Shown: positions 43,445 to 55,837 of the stretch, in pieces
Layout: the number at the start of each line of letters is the position of its first letter
Position numbering within the stretch: the stretch's first letter is position 1
The notes under the pieces: generated by a model
The model's input: the letters and a program-made list of their open reading frames with translations, nothing else
The model's database searches: none
What the model was told of the DNA's origin: nothing
Made by a program: the position numbers and the translations under genes
DNA from: Euwallacea fornicatus
Lineage: Eukaryota; Arthropoda; Insecta; Coleoptera; Curculionidae
DNA length: 64,000 bases
Direction of reading: 5' to 3'
Assembly (NCBI RefSeq): GCF_040115645.1
Contig: NW_027096100.1
Location: forward strand, 50,049 to 114,048

Positions 43445-45253
43445 CTCCCAACGAATAATACACAACAAATACACAACCACCACCAATGGTTTTCTTGTAC
43501 TTTTAGATTTGTTTTTTGGAAACTAGAAATTTTATTTTGCTTCAATCCTGAAACTTTAAAATAGAACGAAACAAATCGCGCATCTCCGCCGAAATAAGAA
43601 ATTAAGGGCGATTAATGAAATCAAAAAATTATCACGGAATTAACATAGCACGGCACACATACAACAAATAAATAAAAATGCCGACAATATCATCCTCAAT
43701 TGCTTCGAAGACACCATCGAGCGTTTTTTTTTATAACTGTTTTTTGTTAATTATTTAACATATTTCAAGTTAAAAATCGTGTATTGAAAAATTCGATTAA
43801 AAAAATATATTTATTTGCAAACGAAGACCAAGCTACAACTGACTATGTACTAAATAATTTGAATAAAGTTAACTTTATCGAGTATAATTTGGGTTCCCAG
43901 CGAAATGCAAGTTAGCAGTTTTATGGGAACCGGCGTCAGTTTTTTACTCTTCAATATTGCTCAAAACGAAAACGTCGAAAACATTGTTTTCGTTCATACA
44001 ATTGTACAATTGTAAATCGAGGCGCCTTCGCCAAGTTGAGCGCCGCCACCTACGACCAAAGAAAAATTAAGCAAACGTAATCCTTGTGATCAATAACATC
44101 GTATACGAGGTTTAGAAGATAGCAATAGTGTGGGACCCACAGCAGCAATGGAACCATCCTAGCTTAGGATTTTTAATTTACTTTTGGCCACCAGTGTAGA
44201 TCGGTGGATAGGTTCGAATATACATAATCCAAATTTATTCTGCAATGTCTTTTTTAAAATTATTTTGCAAATTTTCGTCATTTTTTAAAATATCGGCCTT
44301 AGGTGATTTTATACGAAATAATTTCATTAGTCAATTCTATTAAGTTAATTTCTTTTAACTACAACTATTTGCGGTTTTCAGAGACATTTTTTAAAACGAA
44401 GAAGTAGACAAATTAACGTTTTCAAATACTCCGGTTCCAATTTATTCTTATGTTTTAAACAAAAGTTTCTCCAACGTACACTCTTTTTAAACGATACAAA
44501 GTAAAAGGATCTATACAAGTGATAACATAAGTAGGGGGTTTTGCTTTTAACACGACACAGACCTTAAAAAACTAAGCAATATTTTTACATAACATTTTTT
44601 CGAAATTTCAAAAACAACCGAAATATGTGCCTAAGAAAGTTATAATAAGTAATACAAGTTTAGCTGCTACTCATTCCGGGACTGGGACTGGCTACAAAAG
44701 GTGTTCGAAATTGTCTCCATTGGTCTCATTTGCAAAAACATTAAATGTTTTTTGCGTTTTTGCAATAATAGCTGATAATTTTTTGTGGGGCATTTTATTT
44801 CTTTTACTTTGAATTACTCTTCTATGCAGGAACGAATTTACATTTTATACAAAAACGTATTAAAACTCATCTGGGCATATTTCGTGTTTTTTTGAAATTT
44901 TGAAGAAATGTCACATAAAAATATTGCAGTTTTTTAGATTTACGTCGTGTTAAAAGGAAAATCCGTACTTACGTTATACTTCGTATATTATGACAAAATT
45001 ATAGTTCACAAAACTAACAACAAAACGAAACATTCTTTTGCTCTTAATTCGTTTTTCACAAGGAGATAAGCGAGATTGAATTTAAACAATTATTAATTAT
45101 TTTAAAACTCAGCGTTAGTTCTCGTTTAAACAATACTACTATTAATTAATTTTATTTTCAAAACGATATCATCCTCCTTTGGCTATTATATCAAAAATCA
45201 AGGGACTTTGCATAAGGATAAATAGGGTTACATAGATTCGAAACTAATGTATC
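43445..45253. other. Right-arm non-coding segment
   Basis: Mirror of about 6,571-8,369. Includes the MITE copy (44,521-44,981) and the Tc1-like end relic near 44,200. No gene. Confidence 0.6.
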
Positions 45254-45255
45254 TA

Positions 45256-46798
45256 CAGTATCGGACAAAATTAGAGCAACTTTAGAAATTTAATTTTAAA
45301 TTGACATTGTTTCTTTAAAAATAAGATTTGTTATTATCAGTAATATGTTTACAGTCTATTATAATTTACATCTGAGATTCAATGTTTAAAAAGCACATTT
45401 TAGAGGAGAAGGAAAAAGAAAACCTTTTACCATCACAATTGGAACGACAAAATTAAAGCAACTTAAAAATTATTTGAATGAATATTATATTTAAAACAAT
45501 TTTTTGTGTATTACCATTAATATTTAGTCCAATACCCCTTGTTTTGAAGAACTAGCTCACACCTTTTTGGCATTGAAGAAATTAAATTTGAAATGATGTC
45601 AGGATCAATAGTGTTCCAGGCGTTCTCTATTTCTTCAAATAAATTATCCTGATTGGTAATATTTTTTCCTCGTATTTTGTTATTTGTGATCTCCCAAAGG
45701 TTCTCAATGGGATTTAAGTCCGGAGATTGGGCTGGCCATTTCATTGCCTCGACTTTCTTCTCCACGAATCAAGCTTTTACTATTTTCGCAGTATGCTTAG
45801 GATCGTTGTCGTGCTGGTAGACAAACTTAAGGAGCATTTCCCATTCGGCATATGGATACATAATATTCTCTAGTATATAATGATACTTAAATCTATCCAT
45901 TTTGTCTTTAATTCTATAAAGTGGACCAGTTCCGTAAGCAGAGAAACAACCCCAAACCATAATATTTCCTCCTCTGTGTTTAATGGTAGTTTTTACGTAC
46001 TTTGGATTAAGTCTTTGGCCATTTGGGCGACCTACCCATTGAGCTCCATCACTTCCATAGATGAAAAACTTGGATTCATCGGAAAATAATACTTTCTTCC
46101 ACTGTTAAGGAGTCCAATCTCGGTGGTAGGTGGCGAACAACATCCTGGCCTCTCTATTTTTTAGTGAAAGATGTGGTTTTTTGGCAGGTTTCCTTCCTTT
46201 TAAATCACGTTCTGTCAATCGACGTTGAACTGTTCTGGAAAAAACACTAACTTCTGCTTGTGCAATAATCTGGCGAGCTGACATTTCAGGATTTTTTTAC
46301 TTAGCCTTATAAGACGCCTGTCTAACTTCTCTGTCCTTTTTCCTTTCCGACCACCTCGTTTTAAATTCGTTACGACACCACGGTCAGTGAATCTCCTGAT
46401 AATTTTTGATATAACATAATTTTTTATGCCAAAAACTTCCGATATAAGTTTTTGCGATTTCGCACTCTTATATGCACTAATAATTTTTTGTTCTAGATCA
46501 ACTGAATAGTGAACACCACGAGGCATAATCGTAGATATTATTTGTTTAAAAAACCACAGTAAAGTCAGAAATACAAAATATTTAAATATTGGTTGCTCTT
46601 ATTTTGTCGCAAAGAATTTTAGATCAAAACAATTTTTTAATTTTTTTATTCTCAACAACAATTTAAACTATTTATAGCAAATGTATTTTACACTAACTAC
46701 TTTAAGCTTAATATTTATGATAAAATATTTCATGATTTTTTAGAGAGCTTAAATTTAGAAGAATATTTCAAAAGTTGCTCTAATGTTGTCAGATACTG
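45256..46798 (-). mobile_element. Tc1-like transposon, decayed
   Basis: 1,543 bp, starting CAGTATCGGACAAAATTAGA and ending with the inverse of CAGTATCTGACAACATTAGA, flanked by TA (45,254-45,255 and 46,799-46,800). The inverted ends share about 27-35 bp. The left arm holds the empty site at 6,569-6,570. It encodes a single transposase on the minus strand, broken by point changes only, so it was full length when it inserted. Confidence 0.92.
45517..46526 (-). pseudogene. Tc1 transposase (DD34E), two stops and one frameshift
   Basis: Starts at ATG 46,526 (MPRGVHYSVDLEQKIISAY) with a paired helix-turn-helix region and the linker GRKGKRT. A frame change occurs in an A-run near 46,290. Catalytic residues: first D in FSDESKFFIYGSDG (about 46,070), second D in QHDNDPKHT (about 45,800), E in SPDLNPIENLWEI (about 45,700). 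Counting the stop position, 34 residues lie between the second D and the E. In-frame stops occur near 46,107 and at 45,769. All domains remain recognisable in order. Confidence 0.9.
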
Positions 46799-46800
46799 TA

Positions 46801-47234
46801 CATCCGTTCGAAAATTTTCTATCTCTCCACTAAGCACCAGGGTGTTTGCTAGGAAGTAGTAGTGTAGGATACGGAACGGGATACGAACGGAGTTTATTCT
46901 GAATCGATTTAAAATCAATGGTACTCGTACAGATACCCAGTGTGTGGTACAGGTTTTGGCGATAATTGAGTTTTTTAATTGATTGTCCCGTTATCATTCA
47001 AAAATTATCGAAGTGCAGAGGAACAAACCCTTTTATGACAAAATTGTAGCAAACGTTTTTTTTATGACGTACGAACACATTGTTTAAATAATTTACGCCA
47101 TAAAATCTAAAAAGGCTTCGTTATTTACGGAGAACTTTGAAAACACGATTTCCCTAGTTAGAAATACAACAGAGGAATCAAATTCAAACGTGGATTTTAT
47201 TCAAATTTGTATAATTTGCACTAAATAATACTCC
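46801..47234. other. Right-arm non-coding segment
   Basis: Mirror of about 6,135-6,568. No gene seen. Confidence 0.6.
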
Positions 47235-47249
47235 ACGGGTGGGGGTACT

Positions 47250-47941
47250 TTTTTTTTTTAACGAGGAAAATCTTCAAAAGACTCCCATCCGATCTAGTTT
47301 GGAACGGCGTGTGGGACTCGCTACTGAGAGCGCTAACCCACTAAAAACCTCGTTGATCCTCGTTAACCCCCCTTGTGCCGGTACTGTCCCTGAGGGATAT
47401 GCTTCGCGCACAAGGAGAGCTTCGGTGTATTTTGATCTGGCGAATTAGCACGTATTTCTTTTGCCCATATCTGGCTTAAGTTTAAAGTGAAGAGGCATTG
47501 TTTACACTACCAAGGATTGGTTTTCCTAGAGAAAACTGTGTCAACAGCAGGAGGGAGGATCGCGGCGAAATTTTTTTTCCATCCAGTCCATTTGTGTGCC
47601 GTTGTGGGAGCGAACTATCATTGCGGTAGTAGAAATTAAAAATTTAAGGGAACCAAATTTAAAGAAAACTGAACTGAGAGGAGAGGAAATCTGTAATAGG
47701 TTTAACCCCTGGACGGCAGATGGCGACTCAGAAGCCATGTAGGAAACTGTAAAATGAATGGGGGAGAAATCTGTAATAGATTAAACCCCTGGACGGCAGA
47801 TGGCGACTCGGGAACCATGTAGGAAACTGTAAAATGAATGGGGAAGAAATCTAATAGTTTCAACCCCTGGACGGCAGATGGCGACTTGGGAACCATGTAG
47901 GAAACTGTAAATGAAAGGGGAAGAAAACTGTAATAGTTTTA
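47250..47941 (-). mobile_element. Retroposed 692-bp element with 5' tandem repeats
   Basis: Flanked by the 15-bp duplication ACGGGTGGGGGTACT (47,235-47,249 and 47,942-47,956). On the minus strand it ends in a short poly(A) (T run 47,250-47,259). Its 5' part consists of about three tandem units of 78-80 bp (47,703-47,941). Absent from the left arm, which reads through at about 6,120-6,133. No ORF2-like coding was seen, so it may be a SINE or a deleted non-LTR copy that depends on another element's machinery. Confidence 0.82.
47703..47941 (-). repeat. About 79-bp tandem repeat, three units
   Basis: Units share CCCCTGGACGGCAGATGGCG at 47,706, 47,786 and 47,864 (spacing 80 and 78). They lie at the 5' end of the retroposed element. 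Three small open frames here are repeats of one another, not genes. Confidence 0.85.
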
Positions 47942-47956
47942 ACGGGTGGGGGTACT

Positions 47957-50126
47957 GCAAAATAATTATTTATTACGATTGAAACGAGAACCTACCACCA
48001 TTTTCAACCGTCCACACATGGTGTGGTGAATTTTATTTCTCATTGACCCTTCGCCCATCGGCACGGAACAGTAATTCTATTAATTCTGGCGATCGTAGGT
48101 TCTCCATTTCGAATCTCGTCCCGTTCACACATATATAAGCAGGGACTTCCAGCGAATACACACGAATATATACGAATATACACGCAGGTAAGAAACTATA
48201 AAAAGAAAGAAAATCTAAAAACCTCGAATATCCGGAAACACAATAAATGGCTCGTTTAGTTTTGGCGAATGCGCCGGGAGGTGGTACTTAAAAGTATTAA
48301 AATGAAGAGTTCCTAAAATATTTCTCTATTGACATTTTCTAACAACAGAAAGAGACGAATTTAAGGAAGTTCATAAGATATTTGAATAAACACACACTCA
48401 AGCGTTCAGATAAAATCATCGACTTTTGAACTTGACTCATTGCCATACTACAAATTAGGAAAATCACATTAGATTATATTGTACATTTTTCGAGATGAAA
48501 AGGCTTGTCAAATTTCGTTCCAAAGCAGCAGCAGTATAATTTTATGAATAAGAAAAGTCGCAACCTTTTCGTCCGACATCATATCGATTTATAACGACCT
48601 CCTCTGGTATTCCACCCAACGTAGTATCCCACACTACCACCTACCTAAATACCTCGTACATTAGATAAAAATATATATATTGTAAAACTGGCTCGTACAA
48701 CACGCTCGATTAAAAGATTTGACAGTCAGTCATTTTGGAAGCACTCCGTATAAACATTTATATGCATATTAACATAAGTCACATAAAGGATGTTCTTTTT
48801 TTTTAAGAATGGTAAAAAGTTTAAGGAGAATCGGGAAAAGCGAAATTAAACTTCAACATCTCGCAAGTAAAAGTGGAAGTAACTTAAGTCGAGCATTTAC
48901 AAGAAGTTTTTATCTCAAAATAAGTTCAAGATTAACCCATTTGATTTTTTACCATGTAACACAAAAAGGAGCACCCCGACTATTAATTAAAATTATTAAT
49001 CGATCACTTTGGCAATTTATATATTTTTTATATATCAAAGCAATCAGTCAAATCTTCGAACAAAGTGTTCTGCAAGCCATAGTTTAGATTAATCATTATC
49101 CGGGTTAATCATTGTCCAGGTTAAGCATTGTTCATGTTAGTCATTATTCGTGGTAGCCACACGTATGTATATAGAGGGTTCGCCATTTATATCTGTTCTC
49201 GGTCACGCCATTCGACGAAGTTTCGATTTACTTAATTTAGAAAACGAATACATAAAACTGTTAATTTAAACACCAGTCGATCCGAAAAGAGTTTATTATA
49301 TTTTAAGTTCTGGTTACATGAAGCGGTAAAAATGAACTGACTAACACTAATGTCTTTTGATTAAAAAGGCAATCGGCGATGCTGACTCTGATTATTATTC
49401 GTCGTCTAAGAGAATTGAGTCTAAGCAGAATCAGCGTGGAATAACAAGAATAAATCACGCCAAATAGCGATTAGATATGAAAATAAAGGCTCAAATATTT
49501 TCTTAATCTAATTCCATTTTAACAAAAACAAATTTTATACCGATGAAAGCATTTGCCACATCAAAGTAATTTCTTCAAAAATGCAAACTCAGAAAGAAAG
49601 ATCACAAAACTGGTGTTTCTTGAACTTTTGAAATTCGTTTTTGTAAACTGATAAATGAAAGTCAGAGGTAATCGAAAACTTTAAAACATTCTTGTAATCC
49701 ACCATACTTTTTTTTTGCACCAGATGGCAAATTTTCAAGTGGCCGCAACTCATTGTTTTTATTTTAATTTACTCACGATTTTTCCCAAACATTTGTAAAG
49801 TCGTTTTTAATTCTGTGTCGATTACCAATGACATCTTTTCATTTGATATTCACAGCCAAGAAGGTATTTACAAAATATCAATTATAACACAGCAGGCATT
49901 ATTTTATAACCTGACAGATTTATTATAGCAGGCTTTGCTTCTATTTAACAAAAGCACAAGTAACTCGATTTATCGAGTCATTATACATTAATAGTCACCA
50001 CGTATTCTACTTCGTCGATTTTCATCTAAAATGATTTTTTTACAAAACGAATTATTTTTTGAGTTCTGAAGGTTCATTATAGGATAACTTCCAAAACCGT
50101 AATGTTTGAAAAAAAATGTTATTGTA
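47957..50126. other. Right-arm outer segment, non-coding
   Basis: Mirror of about 1-1,095, 2,311-3,213 and 5,890-6,119 of the left arm. Carries the unoccupied sites of both left-arm mariner elements (about 48,132 and about 49,030) and the 16-bp minisatellite (49,085-49,148). No gene. Confidence 0.6.
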
Positions 50127-53100
50127 AATCGGCAGAGAATGAAATATTACATTAGAAAGACATAAAAAAAACTATGGGTTGCCATTTAAAAAAGTAGGAA
50201 TTTATGCCGTTCAGCGAAAGCCGAACACCCCACATTAACGAAAATATTATTAAATCACACAGCTTTCTAATATAAAGAAGTACAATACTAAAGTTTTCAT
50301 ATCGATATTTTGATATTTGATACAAAAATACCAGAAACCGAGCTCCGACTAATGGCGAACTTTGTATACACAGGGTCATAGGCCCAACTCGTTCATTAAA
50401 AGATTATTAGGATGTAAATGCAAAATTGATCCAGAATTTGAAAATTGGACATTAAGTTAACTTGAATACAAATTTTCAACTTCGGGTTACTTCCGGTTTG
50501 ATCAGAAATAGTTGTCCTGGCTTGCTTATTTCAAATGGGGTCTCTAGTATATTAATTTGTTTTTTAATTCTACGTAACATTTTCGGTATAAAGTCCCATA
50601 CTTAGATTCCTTATCATTTTTGAAACATTCAATCTCGAATTAGAAACGTGTCTTCGTAACGATCAATTTTCAATTTGTGCAAATATCCACAAGTATAGTA
50701 AACACGAACGAAACATTTCGCAAAACGTCAATACAATACATAATCTTTAGTTTACACTCTTGACAATTATAGGTTTTAGTATTGCAGTACCGTTCCTAAC
50801 ATTTATATATATTTTTTGAAGTTGTAAAAGTGAATTTTTTAAAACGAAACACCATTCATCTTAACTTCAAACAATCGTAACTAGAAAATTTAATTCTCGA
50901 TCAAAGCTTATCATCAGAGTTACCCATGTCGTTCCAAACCATGGTTCGAAATAATTAAGTTTTATTATTTGAATTTGGTAATAACTTTGTTTAAAAAAAT
51001 AACTTTAATTTGCGATAGGTAACGTATTATTTATTTTTCGAATGTCAACTAGTACTTTCAAACAAAATTGAATTACTTTGAAAATTATTTAGATTATAAA
51101 GAGTTTGATGTTGAACGACATTCCTTACTACTGCAATAATAACCTACATAAATAGGAACTAAATGTAAACTCAAGACTGCAGATACAAGTAATTTTGAAA
51201 TGGATCATTACGGAAGCTTGTTTTTAATTCCAGATCAAATATCTAAAAATGGCGAAAGCGCCGGGTTTGGGATATTATACCGAAAAAGAGTAGGTAGGAA
51301 ATGTATCACTCAGGATCGACAGCTATTTAAAACGTTTAAACCGGAAATGATAGGAAGTTGCAAACATTAAAAGAAAATAGTAAACACAGTAGAAAGAACT
51401 TTATTGGACATTTTCAAATTCATATCACATTTAGATGTCAACAAAGTAAAGGAACGGGACGGGCGAATAATCCTTCCTCGCATAAAGGCCGAATCTTAAG
51501 TAGCAGTTTTCTTTTTTTAACACGAATTTTCAGGTCACATTTATTAGAAATCTGAAATCTGAAATATCAAAAACAACCCAAATATGCGCGCAAAGAAGAG
51601 TCGAGAAACAACGACTCAAAACTACTTCTTTACGACACCAAAATGGGAAAGGAAAAGCATCCCTTAATTATTCTCTTCCATACTTTTTAGACAAGACGAT
51701 AAACTTTTATCTATTGCGACATACGAACTATTTTAACTAATACAAGTTTAGACTATTTTCAAAGGGCCAAGTTATATTTATTTTTATGACATGTCGTGTT
51801 TTTGTTTTGTTTTGTTACACTTATGTTATAAGAACTGACAAGCAGGAACCCTATATCATTTTCTTTACAAAAACTCAAACTTAACGAATTATCGAAACAG
51901 TTCCTGTACTTTTTAATTGGTTTTTCAAATTTGAATGAAATGAAACACTTCACAAACTCACTTTAAAAATATATATTTTTTTAATTAAAAATTGGGTTTT
52001 GGCACCATACGAAACAGCAAGACAAATAAGACAACTTTTACACCTACTAAATATAACTAGAAGAGAATAAAAAACAGGAATGAATATGTCCCATGTAGAA
52101 CTTTAGATTTATATAATAATAATAACAACAACAATAACAATAGAATCACAGCATTTTAGGATTAGTAGGATTTTTGGTGGCTTTTGAGATTTCGGAAAAA
52201 TATGAAACGTCACATAAAGATTTCTCTTAACTTTTTGAAGTCGACATCGTGACATAAATCGAAAACTCCTATTTAAAAAGGATCTCATATATACACGGTG
52301 TAGTGTCTGGTATTAGTTGGCGAACCTCGGCTAGCCGGAGATATTCGAAAAGTGACTTTTGCAACGATAACTCGGGCGTTTCTTAGCATATTTTAACGAA
52401 ATTTTGCAGTGACATATAGCTCGATTAAGCTAATGTTTCTTACGATCCAGAGAAAAAAAAACATGCGGAGAAACAACGGAAGAAAAAAAATAGGAGCTAA
52501 AGTACACGTTTTCCTTCCAACTTTTTCTTTTTTTTCTCGAGTTTTTTTTGTATTGTATGGCTCGCCAACAATGCATTCGGTCATTCGTAGAAATCATTCG
52601 TTTCTTTATTTGGATTTCTTCACGATCGTAAATAATTAAGATTTACAGTTTGCTTTAGAAACTATCTCAGTGGTCATTGTTCTCTCTAGTATGTAGGGCT
52701 TCAAATTATTTTATTTTTTTATTTTTATTTTTAATTTTAGTGTTAATTTTTTTCATTTTCATTTTGTTTTATTTATGTCGAGAACATAGTTCCAGAATAT
52801 ATACACACCCACACACATATTTGCCAGGTTACTATTACATTTGCCGGGTTAATATTTGGTGAACTTGTACGTGGCATCTACTAACATTTCGATTTTGAAT
52901 TCGAACAAAAGTCATTCCGATTTTATTATCAGGAGGACTATTGTGCAGACAATTGAAATAAAATTTAAAAATGTCTTCTGGAAACTACGTTCACGACAAA
53001 AATAAAATAAAAAGAAAGAAAGAAAATTAAGTAAGTCACTTACCGGGTATAAACAGTGATGATAAGTCGAAACGTCTACCACAAACCGTAAATATATTTT

Positions 53101-54160
53101 TTTTAGTAACTAAGAAATCCACATAAGGTAACAGCAAATTTTTGAAAAACTATACTAAACAAATGCATCGTAAAAAGAAAGAAACAGTCTGGGGGAAAAC
53201 GTAAGTGAATTAACTCGATTTCCGAACTTTTTTTATTATTTTTTAGTCATTGAAAGATACATTATTATCAATGACAACTTAACTAACAAGAAGACAAGCA
53301 TAATTTTTTTTCCATATTATTTACGTAAAAGAATAACCTCCCATTTTTCTTCATTTTATTTTTCATTTTTTTTGTTTTTTTTTTTATTGAGAATTACCTT
53401 GCACAAAGGTTATTAACGACAACTTGACTAACGAGAAGACGAGTATTAAATGTTTCTTAAAATTTTTTTTTTTTTTCATGAAACGGTTTAAAGCTACTCA
53501 CAGTAAAGGTCACAAGCGATAATACGAGATTATCTAAAATATAGAAGCATCAAGAACAGTCCGGGGTCGGACATTGAAAAAAAACTAGTAGCAAGGACGA
53601 GGCAATTAATTCTCACTTTCATATCATTCACTTAAACGAACCACCTTCCATTTTTGTAATTTTTTTTTCTAAATTTTTGGTTTATTAAATACCAGTCAAT
53701 ACGAAAAAGTAAACGATTTATTATAAACTTGTAACTACAACGAAAGACTTACTATTAAGTAAGTGGTAATAAGTAATGCTGACTAATATTTGTTTATCAA
53801 GTCTATTATAACGAGTTATATTTGTTTAAAGGCTCAAATATCGGTCTCAATTCAATTTAACATTTTTTTTTCACAATTTATTTTTTCAATTTTTTTCTTT
53901 TTTAATTGAAATCATAAAACTATGTCACACTGCTAGGCTTCGTTAGGATAAATTAAGAAAAACCCAGTAAGTTTAATAGAAGGGTAAGTTCCTTCGGAAG
54001 TCAAATTCAAAAACTCAAAAGACACTTGAATAACATTGTCGATTACACAATTCGAAAAGGAACGACAAAGACACTTTAAGCACCAATCCATCAATGGGTA
54101 TTAGTAGTATTAAGTCACCAATCTATATTTTTAGAACAATCACAACGAAAAAACCCATTA
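50127..54160. other. AT-rich intergenic region with old duplicated segments
   Basis: No gene recognised. Around 53,690-53,880 there is loose, same-orientation similarity to about 49,270-49,520 (CCAGTC-GAAAA, TTTATTATA, GGCTCAAATAT). Internal imperfect duplications occur at 53,264-53,310 and 53,405-53,452. Long T-rich and A-rich runs are frequent. Confidence 0.5.
51508..52262. repeat. Diverged third copy of the CTTTTAACACGAC MITE
   Basis: The left end (TTTTAACACGAA then AATATCAAAAACAACCCAAATATG) and the inverted right end (TTTTGAAGTCGACATCGTGACATAAATCGAAAAC) resemble the ends of the arm MITEs at 6,845-7,305 and 44,521-44,981, but are much more diverged and the element is longer. Confidence 0.5.
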
Positions 54161-54890
54161 CTCCTCTTCCTTTTCTTTTTTGTTCCTAGAGTATCAGTAG
54201 TTTCTCTTCCCAGGTCATCTTTCCTAATCTCCCTTCTAGTCCTGTTCTGTCCGATCCGGTCGTATTTCACACTTCACACGAAGGGTTCCATTTGTGATGT
54301 ACTATCCGCTCGAGAGTCGTCCATTCCGAGAACCCGCACCGACAAGTGACACACGTGTGACAATTGACGAGTGGCGGGGGCGGGAATATCAGAAATCCGT
54401 TAGCTTGGAAAAGAAAAAGGGGAACCCCAAGAGATTTACGACTGGGGTTCATGATAAAAGGAGGTTGGTGGCTCGCGAGGGGACAGTACAGGCTGCGCAA
54501 CCATGGAGTAGCAATATAAATAAATCAGTTAAACAGTATCATCTTGTACTCAGTACCTAAGGCCAGTTTCTTCGTTGGGTTTGAATACTGGCCCCTCCCT
54601 ACGCTTTTATCCAGTAACGAAATCGTATATTACTCCGTTGGCACCGACTGCGCGTTGCGTTACCCCTCATATCCGATCGGTATACGCAAATCCTTGAAAT
54701 TCCGACATCCCATTCGCTAATCACCCACTCGCTCGCTTCGCTCCTTGATTTCTTACCTCGCTCCTACACCCTTCTTCTCTCTTCCACTCGCAGTCTCACC
54801 GGAGGTATTTTAACCAACATCGCCGCGCCAGGAGTCGTCCTGTATACACATGCCACCTTGATTGCGAGCTATCTATTTGCTCGTTCCAAG
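54161..54890 (+). promoter_or_regulatory. GC- and CpG-rich block, possible promoter
   Basis: Composition changes sharply from AT-rich surroundings, with CpG-rich text, pyrimidine-rich stretches and a TATAAATAA at about 54,515 followed by TCAGT initiator-like words. It ends just before an ATG in a good context (CCAAGATGG). An 88-codon frame at 54,294-54,560 has no known features. Promoter identity is inferred from composition and position. Confidence 0.35.
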
Positions 54891-55016
54891 ATGGCGTTGT
54901 ACTTTCGGTACGTCAGCTCGGTGTGCCACACCGGAACCGCGTACAACAGGGCCGACGCCGCCGCCGTCACAAGCACTCGCCTCCTTTCAAACGTCAGTTC
55001 GTTTAAAAATTATTAA
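54891..55016 (+). CDS. Possible first coding exon or small ORF (41 aa)
   Basis: ATG in CCAAGATGG context opens a 41-codon frame with GC-rich third positions (MALYFRYVSSVCHTGTAY..., then an ADAAAVTSTRLLS segment), ending TAA at 55,014. The frame is basic, Ser/Ala/Thr-rich and almost free of acidic residues, which would suit a mitochondrial targeting sequence. A GT (AAC|GTCAGT) at about 54,992 could be a weak splice donor. If it is an exon, the rest of the gene lies across or beyond the satellite. I recognise no family. Confidence 0.3.
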   Translation: MALYFRYVSSVCHTGTAYNRADAAAVTSTRLLSNVSSFKNY

Positions 55017-55837
55017 AAATTATTCTTTCATTTTTATTCTTTTTTCTTTTTCCATTTTTCATATAGTGGTGCAAATATTATTGTAATATAACTTTCCGTA
55101 TAAAGAGTAAGAAGTACCGAAGGGACAGTTTAATTAATTATATATGTCGACAATTTAACGTGTTTATAATAAATAGGAAAGAGAAAATATAAAAAGGGAC
55201 CTGTCAATAAGTGAAGGGCAGGTAATGAGTTTTGTTTGTTTGAAGAATCGGTTGAACTTGAGATGATGGGCAATTGACTGCTTTTAGGCTGCTCAGTTTA
55301 GGTTTGGATACAGAAAGAACAAGACTCGGTTTATGAAGTGCGAAGTACGTCCAGATCAGATGGAATGGGGGCCAGGGGGGGAGATCGGGAAAGATAGTTG
55401 GGAAAGGGCCGATGTTCCAGATTAACAGTTCTCATTCACGAAGGTTTTAGAAATTTAGATTAGTGACTTTGTACAAACTATGATTTACAGTGTCGTTGTC
55501 TTTCTTTTTTTCAACTTGACAACAAACATGGAAAAGAAAGTGTAATCAACAGAAATATTGTTCTAGAGCTTTGAATTTCTAAATATGGCTAACAAAAGAA
55601 TCTACTCTTCTATTTTGGGAGGGGCTTGACATACTAATAGCAAGGCACTAAGCGATTTGACATATACTATTCATTTTTTAAAATTTTATTTTTATTTATT
55701 TTATATAAACATTTTATTTTATTTATTTTTTATTTAATTTGTATCACATTTTTATTAATACATGTTTGTTTAGTGTGTAAGTTTATTTATATTTGTATAA
55801 ATTGATTTAGAATATTTTGTGGAACTGTATATATTTC
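55017..55837. other. Intergenic, AT-rich
   Basis: No gene seen. Very AT-rich at about 55,670-55,760, just before the satellite starts. Confidence 0.6.

Larger units (their letters stand above)
22240..50126. repeat. Right arm of giant inverted duplication
   Basis: This is the inverted partner of 1-12,520, lengthened by about 19.5 kb of insertions: an errantivirus-like element with nested elements at 26,162-43,440, Tc1 at 45,256-46,798 and a retroposed sequence at 47,250-47,941. Without these it is about 8.4 kb, matching the left arm. Homology to the visible left arm ends at 50,126 only because the window starts there, so this is not necessarily the biological boundary. The inner end near 22,240 is a real divergence point, because the left-arm sequence beyond 12,520 no longer matches. 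Confidence 0.93.

Noticed and set aside
1..50126. The whole inverted repeat as one giant Maverick-type or other DNA transposon with long TIRs
   Set aside because: No polymerase B, retroviral-type integrase of its own, capsid or ATPase genes in the spacer, no visible terminal motif, and the outer ends are not visible.
1..50126. Assembly artefact from collapsed or reversed haplotypes
   Set aside because: The arms differ by several percent and carry different insertions with clean target duplications. Long reads would still be the decisive test.
54294..54560. 88-codon frame in the GC-rich block
   Set aside because: No motif or splice support. GC-rich sequence yields long frames by chance.
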